Below are positions 9,476 through 18,599 of a stretch of 64,000 bases of DNA, one piece after another. The DNA comes from Bacteroides caecimuris (lineage in GTDB: Bacteria > Bacteroidota > Bacteroidia > Bacteroidales > Bacteroidaceae): contig NZ_CP015401.2 in assembly GCF_001688725.2 (NCBI RefSeq), forward strand, positions 3,790,001 through 3,854,000. The letters run 5' to 3'. The position numbers and the translations under genes were made by a program. Under the pieces are notes generated by a model that ran no database searches, was not told the origin of the DNA, and saw only the letters and a list, made by a program, of their open reading frames with translations. Position 1 is the stretch's first letter. Each line of letters starts with the position of its first letter.

Positions 9476-10798
9476 ATGAAGGGGGCGGGAATTACATGTC
9501 ATTTATTACTACTTTTTTTAGCTATTCTACCCATACGGGCCATGAAAGCGTCCAAAGACACTTTGTATGTACAAGTAAAGTTTCAGCTGGGATATTCCTC
9601 TGTTGATACTTCCTTTTGTGACAATAAGGTACATTTGGAGCATCTGGTTTCGTTATTAAAGAATGCTGCTTCCGATTCGTCGGCCATTGTAAAATCTATA
9701 ACGATAAAAGGCTGTGCTTCGCCCGAAGGATATACTCCCATGAATCGTAAGCTTTCAGAAAAACGTGCTCAAAATGTGCGTACTTATATTCTTAACAAAA
9801 CTCATCTGACAGACTCTATCATTAAAGTACTTCCTTCTGATGTAGATTGGGAATTGCTGAGCAAAATGATTGCTACTACTGAACAGCCGTGGCGTAACGA
9901 AGCCATTGAAATCATAGCTAACACCCCTATTTGGATTTTTGACAAAGACAAACGCATCATTGACGGCCGCAAGAACCGTTTATGCATGCTACGTGGAGGA
10001 CGTGCATGGAAATACATGAAGGAAAAGTTTTTCCCGGACTTACGAAATGCGCGATTCCGCATCGTATGCGAACGGGAGATATTGAATGCCACTGCTGATG
10101 AAACTAAAGAGTATGCGGTTGCCACTACAGCCCCCTTAGTAACAACTGCGGGTCATGATTCAATCCCCCAGGTTACTGATGCCGCAGATGCTTATGTTCC
10201 GGTTTCTTCCAAGGTAATTTCTGCTACAGCCATACCGTCAACGAAGAAAGAACGCCAACGAATGACAGCTTTGTTGAAAACAAACATGCTTTATGACGCC
10301 GCTGCCATCCCTAACATTGGGGTAGAAGTCGCTATCGGCCACCAATGGTCGGTTGGAGCCAATTGGCAGTATGCGTGGTGGAGTAACGATACGAAGCATC
10401 GTTTCTGGCGTGTTTACGGTGGCGACGCAGAATGTCGTTATTGGTTTTCTCCCCAGTATAAAAAGCGGTCGGTGATGTGCGGACATCACGTAGGACTTTA
10501 CGGTCAAATGCTGACTTACGACATAGAATGGGGTGGACGTGGCTATTTAGGCGGCCGCTGGAGTTGGGGAGCTGGTTTGTCTTACGGATATTCGTTGCCG
10601 ATAGGACGGCAATTCAATATTGACTTCACGTTGGGAGTAGGTTATTTGAGCGGTGACTACATGAAATACCAACCTGAAGACAACTGTTATGTGTGGGAAT
10701 CCACTCGCAAACGGAAGTGGTTTGGTCCTACCAAAGCCGAAGTATCACTTGTCTGGTACATCGGTGGCCGCAATGAGCAGAAAGGAGGTGTGCGGTGA
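9476..10798 (+). CDS. DUF3575 protein with OmpA-like N-terminal region
   Basis: A 440-residue exported protein that opens Bacteroides fimbrial operons. The N-terminus is a signal peptide (residues 1-22). Residues about 30-190 look like a periplasmic OmpA/MotB-type fold: FQLGYSSVDTSF, then KGCASPEGYTPMNRKLSEKRA, which matches the peptidoglycan-binding family pattern of NxxLSxxRA. Residues about 265-440 are DUF3575, an outer-membrane beta-barrel-like domain rich in aromatic residues (LKTNMLYDAAAIPNIGVEVAIG). It probably helps assemble or anchor the fimbria at the outer membrane; this is inferred from its constant linkage to Mfa2/FimB-type genes. Its stop overlaps the next start (TGATG). Confidence 0.85.
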   Translation: MKGAGITCHLLLLFLAILPIRAMKASKDTLYVQVKFQLGYSSVDTSFCDNKVHLEHLVSLLKNAASDSSAIVKSITIKGCASPEGYTPMNRKLSEKRAQNVRTYILNKTHLTDSIIKVLPSDVDWELLSKMIATTEQPWRNEAIEIIANTPIWIFDKDKRIIDGRKNRLCMLRGGRAWKYMKEKFFPDLRNARFRIVCEREILNATADETKEYAVATTAPLVTTAGHDSIPQVTDAADAYVPVSSKVISATAIPSTKKERQRMTALLKTNMLYDAAAIPNIGVEVAIGHQWSVGANWQYAWWSNDTKHRFWRVYGGDAECRYWFSPQYKKRSVMCGHHVGLYGQMLTYDIEWGGRGYLGGRWSWGAGLSYGYSLPIGRQFNIDFTLGVGYLSGDYMKYQPEDNCYVWESTRKRKWFGPTKAEVSLVWYIGGRNEQKGGVR

Positions 10799-11733
10799 TG
10801 CGTCTTCCCTCTTATATGATGGTATTGGGCATGCTGGCGGCTTTCATCGTGCTGTTCGGCGCGTGCGAACACAAGGAGCTTTGCCTCGACCATTCGCACA
10901 TGGTCGATATGGAAATCAAATTCGACTGGGAAGCTGCGCCCGACGCTACCCCGCAGACAATGGTCGTACAGTTTTTCCGTGCCGATGGCAGCCATTACAT
11001 CCGCCACGAGTTCACTTCAGCCCAAGGCGGAAAGATCCGCATTGAAGCAGGAGAATATAAATTATTATTCCATAATGGCGAAATGAAATCGGTGGACGAA
11101 CGCGGAAATACGTATGATAACTACGAAGTGACCACCGTTTCCCAATCGCTTCTCGACCCGATGGGACGGGGTGAGTTAAGCATGCCGCCACGTCCGGCGG
11201 AAGTGGTTAATGAACCCGTATGTGGGATTCCCGAAAATGTCTGGGGCGGCTGCCACGAACAGTTGGAAGTGCTGGCAGGAGTCTCGGGGCAGTCTGTTAC
11301 CTTATTCCCTGCCGAAGCAACGGTGGAATATACCGTCAAGGTATGCAACGTAGAAAACATGTCCGCCGACCTCGATATCAGTGGTGCCCTTACGGGTATG
11401 TCCGAAAGTTGGCGGCTTGCCGACGGCACATCTTCCGGTGTACCGGTGACGATGCCCCTTCAACTGGAACGCCCCGACAACCATACGCTCACGGCACGAT
11501 TTGTATCATTCGGTCATTGCCCGCAAGAAGAAGGAATCCACTACTTTTCCATCTATACTTCTAATAAAAACTTTCTTGATTTTGATGTGACCGATCAGAT
11601 ACACGAAGCTGCCGACCCGAAGCATGTCTATATAGAAATTGATGAAAAAGTGACCCTTCCAGATCCGGAAGAAGGGATGAATCCTTCGATTTCGGGATGG
11701 GACGAAGTGATTCAAGATATCCCAATGAATTAA
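10798..11733 (+). CDS. FimB/Mfa2 family fimbrial anchor lipoprotein
   Basis: This 311-residue lipoprotein has the signal sequence LFGACEHK with lipobox Cys at about residue 24. Its sequence follows the FimB/Mfa2 family: a short N-terminal strand (MVDMEIKFDWEAAPDATP), YKLLFHNGEMKSV, then a second beta domain. In Porphyromonas, Mfa2 and FimB cap the base of the fimbria and hold it in the outer membrane. The ATG at 10798 overlaps the previous TGA; an in-frame GTG lies one codon earlier. The C-terminus ends in IPMN, like the next protein's TPMN. Confidence 0.88.
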   Translation: MRLPSYMMVLGMLAAFIVLFGACEHKELCLDHSHMVDMEIKFDWEAAPDATPQTMVVQFFRADGSHYIRHEFTSAQGGKIRIEAGEYKLLFHNGEMKSVDERGNTYDNYEVTTVSQSLLDPMGRGELSMPPRPAEVVNEPVCGIPENVWGGCHEQLEVLAGVSGQSVTLFPAEATVEYTVKVCNVENMSADLDISGALTGMSESWRLADGTSSGVPVTMPLQLERPDNHTLTARFVSFGHCPQEEGIHYFSIYTSNKNFLDFDVTDQIHEAADPKHVYIEIDEKVTLPDPEEGMNPSISGWDEVIQDIPMN

Positions 11734-11756
11734 TAAACAAAAAAACAAAATAAATT

Positions 11757-13100
11757 ATGAACACAAATGTAAAATTATTAGGAATGACCGTAATGCTTTC
11801 CATGACGTTTGCAGCTTGTTCAAACGACGAATTAGTGGAAAGAAACCACCATGATGCACCTATTTCATTCACTACAAGAGTGACGACACGTGCAACTGAA
11901 ACCAAGCTTGAAAATCTTCATGCATTTCGTGTCTATGCCGATGCTAACGGATATGACAAGATGTTTATTGCCGGAGACACAGCTAAAAAATCGGGAAACG
12001 GCAGCACATACATTTTGCAAAATTCACAAAAAGAAAATTATTTTTGGCCGTCAGATGTAGATAAAATCCGATTTTGGGCATATGGTCCTGCAGGATGCGA
12101 TCATGAAGAAGATAACATTATTATAGAACCTAACATAACTGCTGGTGGTCAAACATTCGGTGATTTTACTCCTAAAGTTGACATGAGCGTAGGAGGAAAA
12201 AACCACCAAGATTTTGTGGTAGCTTTTACAGAAGCCGTTCGAAGTGAGACTTCTGGTATGAAAGTAAAATTGGAATTTAAACATGCATTATCGCAGATCG
12301 TAGTAAATGCTACATGTGGCATGGGTAGAAACGTATCTATAAAAGGAGCATGGCTAATGAATGTACATGGAAGTGGAAAACTAACATTTGACAACGAAAA
12401 AGCTGAGAATGGTGAGGGGTTCGATGGGCTCAAATATAAAAATTACATGAATTGGGCGTATGCAGATGCTACAGAGCCAGATAAAAATAAAGCCAACTAT
12501 GGTGTCGTCTATCCTGATAATCAAACAGAAAATCTCGATCAGACCAAACGCAGTTTAATCTCTAATACAAACAGTTTGATGCTTATTCCACAAAAAATCG
12601 AAAAACAGGAGATTACTAAAGACTCCAAGGCAGAAAGTTATAAGGGAGCATACATCTTATTGCTTTGCCGCGTGGAAGTTGTCCATCCTGGAGCAGAACA
12701 CAAAGAAGATGGAGAAGAAAACAATTCTGCAACAGAGGCTGAAGCCACACATACCCATCAACTCTTCCCTGTTACAAATGAAAAAAATACAAAAGAATAT
12801 GGATATACTTGTGTACCTATTGCACTTGATTGGCAGCCGGGAGTGAAGTATGCATACAATCTTAACTTCTGCGGTGCAAACAGTGGTGCCGGAATTTATC
12901 CGCCAGATGGCGTAGAAACTATAAAAGGCCTACCTACATCAAATGAAAATTTGACAATTATAAAGCGTCCGGGCGGAAAGAATCCGGGAGACCTTGTTCT
13001 TGATGCTCCGATTACTTTTGAAGTATCAGTGGGAGGCTGGGAACCTATCGATAATGAAGGAAACTCAGGACAAGAAGATGAAGATACTCCAATGAACTAA
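11757..13100 (+). CDS. Fimbrillin family protein (major or minor shaft subunit)
   Basis: A 447-residue lipoprotein precursor with signal MTFAACSNDE (lipobox Cys at about residue 21). After the lipobox comes a stretch with several Arg (TTRVTTRATETKLENL), where the trypsin-like gingipain/Bacteroides protease would cut to release the donor strand groove in type V pili. FEFKHALSQIVVNA-type text (residues about 173-187) is the fimbrillin signature. The C-terminal region (FEVSVGGWEP, then an acidic tail ending DTPMN) would provide the donor strand. It follows the anchor gene by 23 bp. Base composition is more AT-rich than that of the anchor gene, as is common for variable surface subunits. Confidence 0.85.
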   Translation: MNTNVKLLGMTVMLSMTFAACSNDELVERNHHDAPISFTTRVTTRATETKLENLHAFRVYADANGYDKMFIAGDTAKKSGNGSTYILQNSQKENYFWPSDVDKIRFWAYGPAGCDHEEDNIIIEPNITAGGQTFGDFTPKVDMSVGGKNHQDFVVAFTEAVRSETSGMKVKLEFKHALSQIVVNATCGMGRNVSIKGAWLMNVHGSGKLTFDNEKAENGEGFDGLKYKNYMNWAYADATEPDKNKANYGVVYPDNQTENLDQTKRSLISNTNSLMLIPQKIEKQEITKDSKAESYKGAYILLLCRVEVVHPGAEHKEDGEENNSATEAEATHTHQLFPVTNEKNTKEYGYTCVPIALDWQPGVKYAYNLNFCGANSGAGIYPPDGVETIKGLPTSNENLTIIKRPGGKNPGDLVLDAPITFEVSVGGWEPIDNEGNSGQEDEDTPMN

Positions 13101-13136
13101 GTGATTGTATTTTTGTAGAAAAACCAACCGTTAATT

Positions 13137-16100
13137 ATGATGCGACATTCTTGTTTATTTCGTCCTGTATCCGGGCTGCTAGGCAGTATATTGATATATA
13201 TGGCAGTAACATGTTCCGTATCGTCCTGCACAGACGACACGTTTAATAAATATCAACAAGAAAACACCGGTTTGCTTACATTCGATGTAAAAGTACCAGG
13301 CAATTGGACCAATGGTTTGTCTCGTGCTGCTACGGATATAAGTATCAAGAGAATGTCGCAATCTGCTCATGCGGAGCCACTATATCTTGTCACTGAAATA
13401 TCAGAAGTTGCCGCAGATGCGGCAGCTTCTGATGCAGTGGCAAAAGAAGCGGCAACCCGCGGCTCTATGGTTAACTCTACCGACGATTTCCACACTAACT
13501 TCGGACTTTCCGCCATCTGCTACACCGGTGCATGGCCTGAAGAAGAGCCAACCGATTGGGGCACTGATTTTGCACATAATCTAAAAATAGAAAAAAAAGA
13601 AGAAGGAATATGGAAATCGGCAGAAAAGTTGAACTGGTTAGGATCGGGCGGAATACGTTTCTTTGCCTACTCTCCATATTCTTCTTCGGATAACGGTATA
13701 GTTCATTCAGACAAAAACCAAGGCGGCATTCCGACGCTTACCTACACCGTCCCCACAGACGTGACAAAGCAACAAGACCTCATGACAGCAATGGAAGACT
13801 GCCCCGGAGGTCAAGGAGGTGCGGTAAATCTAAATTTCGAGCATGCGCTGACCGCTGTCACCATAAAAACGGGTACAAAGATGCTTTCCGGAGAAGTCAC
13901 CGAAATAACGATTTCCGGAGTGTGCGGAAAAGGTACTTGTCAGATAGGAGCGAAAAACTGGGAACCCGACAAAGACCACGCTGATTGCAGTTTCAGCATA
14001 AAGGAAGAAATAAAACTGGATGAGAATAAAGACGACCTGATGACCAAGCCCGGCATTGAGTTGAATAAAGACGAAGAAGGATATACCTTCATGATGATTC
14101 CTCAAACACTCACGGATAAGGCTACGCTGACCATAGTCTTTGCAGACAGTATTTCGAAAACACCCCATATTCTTACTGCCGAACTGCAAAAGTATACGAA
14201 AGACAAGACATGGGTGGCAGGGAAAAAATATACTTACTCTGTCAATACCACCGGCATCATAGTAGAACCGATTATTGAAATGAAAATCAATCGGGCTAAC
14301 ACCTTGTATCCTAATGGCGGTTATAAAGGTATAGACGTTATAACCCTTACAGAAGACAATCTGTATACAAAAATGACAGAGGCTGATAAACTGGAATATC
14401 TTCCGGTCAGCGGCTTTCTGAATGACGTAAGCATTGCCGCATACACCCGTGTGGTGCAAGCCAGTGCGACAGATGATGAGTCGAAAGAGCAGATTCGGAA
14501 GCTTGATTTTAAGATTGAATGGTCTACTGATGAAGGGAAAACCTGGGAACCTGCGCCTTCCGGCAACTCCAATATGGGATGGCGACCGGACGCCCCTTCC
14601 ACTCAAACCGTTGCGGATGAAACCGATGGGAAGTATCCCTCCGTAAACGGAAGCATACTTCTACCTGCACAACCACAATTTACATATATGCAGAATTTCT
14701 TGTATGGAGAAGGGACGACTATAGAACAAGCAAAGCTGCCCAAAACTGTTGAAGACCCAGGAAAAGGAACAGCAACAGACCCATACGATTTGGTCAACAA
14801 TAATACAGTGGCAAAAGAAAGTGCCAACTGCTATATTGTGAATAATTATGGTTATTACACATTTCCGGCTTACTATGGAAATACTTATGGTAAGGATGGC
14901 AATACCTCATCTTATATACATGAAGGGGATATTCCAAGCAATGTTGAAGATTTGGTACTTCCCAACTTTGTAGATCACAATGACCAAAAGATCACAAAAG
15001 GTAGTATTGATGGCGTGGCGAATGCTATACTGCTATGGCAAGACAGCCCGGACCTTGTTACCGATGTGAAACTGAACGAGAAAAAAAACGGTTGGGTATC
15101 TTTCCGTGTACCCAAAGAGACCATCAACCAAGGCAATGCCGTAATTGCCGTGCGTAACAGCGAAGGAACTATTTTATGGAGCTGGCATATATGGGTCACC
15201 CATCGTAAGTGGGACGATTCTTCCTGTATAACGATGTCGAATGAGAATCTGAATCAACACGGTCGGTCGTTTATCATAACGCCTTGCAACCTTGGTTATT
15301 GCGAACCGCATGAAGGAGATCCTGAAAGAAAAATATATATGCGTTTTGTCGCTGATCCTAAACTAGTAAATGGCAGCAGCAATGGCAATGGAGTTATACT
15401 GAATAAACAGATAACAATCAACGGAGCACCCAGGCTATCTTCTGAGAAAGAAGCCGTTGCCGTCATTACGTTTACTCAACCCAAAATTACAAAGTCCGCA
15501 GCCGGTGACAACACCTATTATCAATGGGGACGTAAGGATGCGATGCTACCAGGTGTGCACAATGAGGATACTTATAAGAATGGTCTGACTGGAGATCGAT
15601 CAGCTCTAAATGAAGAGCTTGACATGGTGAATAAAATGTTCTATTCAACCGAGGAATTCCGTTTCACTTCAGCTGAAACTGCCCAAAGTATCGGAAAAAG
15701 CATACAACTTCCACATAAGTTTTTTATACATAAGCGGCCACCGACTGATGATGGTAAGGGTGTCAATGGTACCCCAGATGATCCGGTGAACAACTATAAA
15801 CGGCGTCATTGGCACGATGGAACAAATACTAGTTATGACCTACAAACCATCATGAACTATTGGAATACGCAATTGGTTCAGAGTGGGAACGCACACTTTG
15901 TCTACAATGTTACAGAAAAACAAAATTACAAACTACCACCTAATGATCAATATGTTGTCAAAACAATATATGATCCCTCACCGGCAGGATTTAAAATTCC
16001 GCCTATTAAGGCTTTTGCTGATTTTTTTGATGATGTAGAATTGGAACTAGTACCTGACCCCAAACCCAATAATCCCGATAATAAAAAAACTAAAGGTAAA

Positions 16101-16445
16101 CCAAATGCAGATGAACTCCACGATAAATCTAGTGATTTTGTAGGATGGAAGGTTGATAATATTAACGGAAGAACATTTTATTTCCCCGCTACCGGAGTAC
16201 GTGATATGGGAATAAAGTACAAAGATATAGACTATGGTACATATCCAGGCTTTGCTTCAATAACATACATAGCAACATCCGGATTTCACGATAGCGGTGG
16301 CACCGGCTCAAGTTGCTTGATACTCAGTATTGATAAAAGAAATAATGATTTTTTTAATCATACTAAACCTGTTGATGGCACCAACAACGCATACGGTTTC
16401 ACCGTCCGCCCCATCCGTGATGGACAAACGGGAACAGGAAACTAA
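13137..16445 (+). CDS. Large fimbrillin-like protein, probable fimbrial tip subunit
   Basis: A 1102-residue lipoprotein precursor (SVSSCTDDTF, lipobox Cys near residue 31). The N-terminal third is fimbrillin-like (FEHALTAVTIKTG near residue 237). The long middle and C-terminal parts hold adhesin-like beta domains, ending in a FISUMP/DUF4906-like region (ATGVRDMG, YGFTVRPIRDG). The size, and the place as last gene of a DUF3575-anchor-fimbrillin operon, suggest the tip adhesin. The ligand is unknown. DUF4906 is named from memory of the family and was not searched. Confidence 0.75.
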   Translation: MMRHSCLFRPVSGLLGSILIYMAVTCSVSSCTDDTFNKYQQENTGLLTFDVKVPGNWTNGLSRAATDISIKRMSQSAHAEPLYLVTEISEVAADAAASDAVAKEAATRGSMVNSTDDFHTNFGLSAICYTGAWPEEEPTDWGTDFAHNLKIEKKEEGIWKSAEKLNWLGSGGIRFFAYSPYSSSDNGIVHSDKNQGGIPTLTYTVPTDVTKQQDLMTAMEDCPGGQGGAVNLNFEHALTAVTIKTGTKMLSGEVTEITISGVCGKGTCQIGAKNWEPDKDHADCSFSIKEEIKLDENKDDLMTKPGIELNKDEEGYTFMMIPQTLTDKATLTIVFADSISKTPHILTAELQKYTKDKTWVAGKKYTYSVNTTGIIVEPIIEMKINRANTLYPNGGYKGIDVITLTEDNLYTKMTEADKLEYLPVSGFLNDVSIAAYTRVVQASATDDESKEQIRKLDFKIEWSTDEGKTWEPAPSGNSNMGWRPDAPSTQTVADETDGKYPSVNGSILLPAQPQFTYMQNFLYGEGTTIEQAKLPKTVEDPGKGTATDPYDLVNNNTVAKESANCYIVNNYGYYTFPAYYGNTYGKDGNTSSYIHEGDIPSNVEDLVLPNFVDHNDQKITKGSIDGVANAILLWQDSPDLVTDVKLNEKKNGWVSFRVPKETINQGNAVIAVRNSEGTILWSWHIWVTHRKWDDSSCITMSNENLNQHGRSFIITPCNLGYCEPHEGDPERKIYMRFVADPKLVNGSSNGNGVILNKQITINGAPRLSSEKEAVAVITFTQPKITKSAAGDNTYYQWGRKDAMLPGVHNEDTYKNGLTGDRSALNEELDMVNKMFYSTEEFRFTSAETAQSIGKSIQLPHKFFIHKRPPTDDGKGVNGTPDDPVNNYKRRHWHDGTNTSYDLQTIMNYWNTQLVQSGNAHFVYNVTEKQNYKLPPNDQYVVKTIYDPSPAGFKIPPIKAFADFFDDVELELVPDPKPNNPDNKKTKGKPNADELHDKSSDFVGWKVDNINGRTFYFPATGVRDMGIKYKDIDYGTYPGFASITYIATSGFHDSGGTGSSCLILSIDKRNNDFFNHTKPVDGTNNAYGFTVRPIRDGQTGTGN

Positions 16446-16507
16446 AGCAGTTACAAAGAGTCTCCGCTAAAGAATGCCGTTCTCTTTTTATACAGCATTT
16501 CCCCCAG

Positions 16508-16556
16508 AAAGTGTGCCAAAAGTCAATAACAACTGACTTTTGGCACACTTTCTTTT
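16508..16556 (+). terminator. Terminator of the fimbrial operon
   Basis: A perfect 18-bp stem (16508-16525 with 16534-16551; AAAGTGTGCCAAAAGTCA and its complement) around an 8-base loop, followed by CTTTT. This is a strong intrinsic terminator 62 bp past the stop; the A-rich 5' arm lets it work in both directions. Confidence 0.92.
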
Positions 16557-16630
16557 ACAATCGGCTTACCCTCGAACCACCTTTTCCGGCTCAGTTGTTT
16601 GGGGGATGTGATTTAAGGCAATCACCTACC

Positions 16631-16737
16631 TAAAATTACGTAAGTTCGATACGATTCGTCCGTTCGCATAGTTTTCTCCTCCTTCCAGAAGGAGGAGAAT
16701 CAAAATAGTACAGCTTATATCGGACTTACATTAAAAT
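16631..16737. repeat. Dispersed hairpin element, copy 2, with terminal inverted repeats
   Basis: About 107 bp. The left end (AAAATTACGTAAGTTCGATA) is an imperfect inverted copy of the right end (TATCGGACTTACATTAAAA). In the centre TCTCCTCCTTC pairs with GAAGGAGGAGA. Blocks are shared with 5191-5260. It has no coding capacity and looks like a tiny non-autonomous element or a folded RNA/DNA repeat. Confidence 0.6.
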
Positions 16738-16810
16738 TTGATTCATGCCCATACCAATTTAAGCCGAAATATAATCTCACCATATCCCTCTATAGAATAA
16801 AAAAAATGAG

Positions 16811-16917
16811 AATTTGCTGTCACCTGATTGCATTCAAGCATTTGATTATAAGCATACTATAATATGACAGCAAGCGGTGACAGCACGGTGACAGCATCTT
16901 TTGCTGTCACCGAAGCA
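16811..16917. repeat. GCTGTCACC / GGTGACAGC inverted-repeat block
   Basis: GCTGTCACC occurs at about 16819 and 16909, and its complement GGTGACAGC at about 16877 and 16889. The first copy continues as TCACCTGATT, a string also present in the left flank of the repeat locus at 37589 (TTTCACCTGATT). Confidence 0.6.
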
Positions 16918-16942
16918 AGTTCCAAGTCGGTCTCTTCAGCTT

Positions 16943-17104
16943 GAAACTTTAGTTTCAGCAAGGAGAAACCAAAGTTTCATAAGCGAGGAACTTTAGTTTC
17001 AAGCAGGATGAAACTCCAGTTTCAAGCGTTTGAAACCAAAGTTTCCAATAAGGGAAACTAAAGTTTCACGGCAAGAAACCGGAGTTTCTAAGGCAGGAAA
17101 CCGG
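16943..17104. repeat. Array of eight GAAAC...GTTTC palindromes, 22-bp period
   Basis: Fourteen-bp palindromes of the form GAAACnnnnGTTTC start at 16943, 16965, 16987, 17010, 17032, 17054 and 17075, with a half unit at 17097. Steps are 22, 22, 23, 22, 22, 21, 22. Central four bases vary (TTTA, CAAA, TCCA, TAAA, CGGA), usually keeping the palindrome; linkers vary freely. This constant spacing with variable linkers implies that phasing matters or that units spread by slippage followed by selection. Confidence 0.93.
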
Positions 17105-17311
17105 ATGGCTCCCTACAGTTGCACATATTACAGAATCTGTAACCTGTTTGGGGACTTGATTCCATAATGCAAAACCGTCTGTATTTTCTTTCGTTTTTCA
17201 TTACTCCAATATGAGGCAATATATTGACAAATATTAATCATTTTCATGGAGATAATATATTAGATTCAAAAGAAAATAGATGCATACCCCTAATTATTAT
17301 GTAATTGTGCT

Positions 17312-17319
17312 TACCTTTG
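17312..17319 (+). promoter_or_regulatory. Promoter -7 box before the AlbA_2 pseudogene
   Basis: TACCTTTG is an exact -7 match. No TTTG is found at the -33 position. The ATG of the broken gene is about 114 bp downstream. Confidence 0.45.
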
Positions 17320-17432
17320 CATAAGGTTGGTTTATTTCTTAGTTAAGAAGAAAAAGATCAATTGCGAGTGTATTATAAATTGCAAAAGCAATGAAATGGG
17401 ACTCGGAGACAATATATGATAATGATTAGCTA

Positions 17433-18440
17433 ATGACTGATATGGATATACATACCTTGATAGGAGAAGCAACAACTTATGATAAGAGAAGCAAATGCTT
17501 GAGGTCAAGCGTCCTAAAAGTTGGCTCAAAAGTGTATCAGCTTTTGCCAATGGCAAAGGCGGTACATTGATATTCGGCATCAGTGATGATGACCGTATTG
17601 TCGGGCTTGCTGACGCAGAAAGTGATGCCGAGAAAATAAGTGAAGAGATTAAGAGCAAACTTGATCCGGTTCCGGCAGTCAATCTTGAGCCTAAGGAGGT
17701 TGACGGAAAGAAGTTGGTGTTATTGCATGTTTATCCGGGAGAGGAAACCCCATATTACTATATTGGCGACAAACAACGTCTTGCATTTGTCCGCGTGGGT
17801 AATGAATCAGTTACAGCAAACCGTATTCAATTGAAAAGTCTTGTTTTGAAAGGATCTGGTCGCACTTATGATAGTCTGCCATCCGGTTATAAGTTTGAAG
17901 ATATGGCATTCTCTAAACGGAGGTATGATAGACGGCAGGTTTATTCAACAGTTGAATCCTCTTACCGTGCCCTCCAAAAGAAGAAATCCATTGTTAGCCG
18001 ATTTCTTCAACCGATTGGGGCTTATGGAGAGACGCGGTAGCGGAATGAAGAAGATTATTGATTCCTATAAGAGGTTTGAGCGTTTGCCTAATTATCATAT
18101 TCCTGAATTTCAATCAAATGCGTCTGAATTTCATGTAGTATTATGGAACTTGAATTATGGAAGCGATAGCGTAATAGATGAGAAAGAGTTCCTGAAAGAG
18201 GCTATAGGAACGGGAAAAGAGTTCCTAAAAGCGCAGCGGCTGATTTACAAAATGATTTCTACGAATCCGGGAATCACGATTGCCGAAATGGCTGTAAATA
18301 TAGGAGTTTCTGACCGCCAAGTGCGTAAATACATAAAGAGAATGACAGATATGAAGTTCATTGTCAGGGAAGGAGGACGAAAGAACGGGATATGGAAAAT
18401 AATAGACGGTGATTATGAAGACTTCTTTCGAAGAATATAA
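17433..18440 (+). pseudogene. AlbA_2 (Schlafen-like) ATP-binding protein, broken
   Basis: Remnant of a gene of the AlbA_2 plus HATPase_c_4 family of putative regulators. The beginning (MDIHTLIGEATTYDKR, 17442 on; an in-frame ATG also lies at 17433) is in one frame. Then a single-base shift near 17485 leads to SWLKSVSAFANGKGGTLIFG, the AlbA_2 core, in a second frame. Near 17915, after LPSGYKFEDMAFSK, the sequence jumps to GGMIDGRFIQQ, then RRNPLLADFFNRLGLMERRGSG (ATPase C-terminal motif) and a winged-helix tail in a third frame. Compared with the usual 450-550 residues, about 150 codons between these blocks are missing. Two frame changes and a deletion make function unlikely. Part of a protein could still be made from the ATG at 17495. 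Confidence 0.8.
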
Positions 18441-18525
18441 CGATCTCTGAATGATATGGACAAGCTAAGCAAAGACATCGTTGTATGTCAGCAGAAAAAG
18501 GACGGAAAAGGCTAACAAACAACAA

Positions 18526-18569
18526 AAGTGCCCCTCAAAAGTCGGATACAAGACTTTTGAGAGGCACTT
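18526..18569 (-). terminator. Terminator of the efflux operon (bidirectional)
   Basis: An 18-bp stem with one mismatch (AAGTGCCCCTCAAAAGTC, 18526-18543, with 18552-18569) around an 8-base loop. It lies 30 bp past the stop of the last minus-strand efflux gene and past the pseudogene on the plus strand. Confidence 0.8.
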
Positions 18570-18599
18570 CTCATCTCCACCGGACGAAGAACTATCCCG

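Larger units (their letters stand above)
16552..17432. other. Gene-free spacer with stacked repeats
   Basis: No gene is supported. In order it holds a hairpin element (16631-16737), a GGTGACAGC inverted-repeat block (16811-16917), an eight-unit palindromic array (16943-17104), and a promoter -7 box (17312-17319) in front of a decayed gene. Confidence 0.7.

Noticed and set aside
13830..14606. 258-codon minus-strand frame inside the large fimbrial gene
   Set aside because: It is fully antisense to a well-supported lipoprotein gene; the text looks like the reverse reading of its codons.
16943..17104. Palindromic array as a possible CRISPR
   Set aside because: Repeats are 14 bp with 7-9 bp linkers, far below the usual 24-37 bp repeats and 26-72 bp spacers, and no cas gene is in the window.
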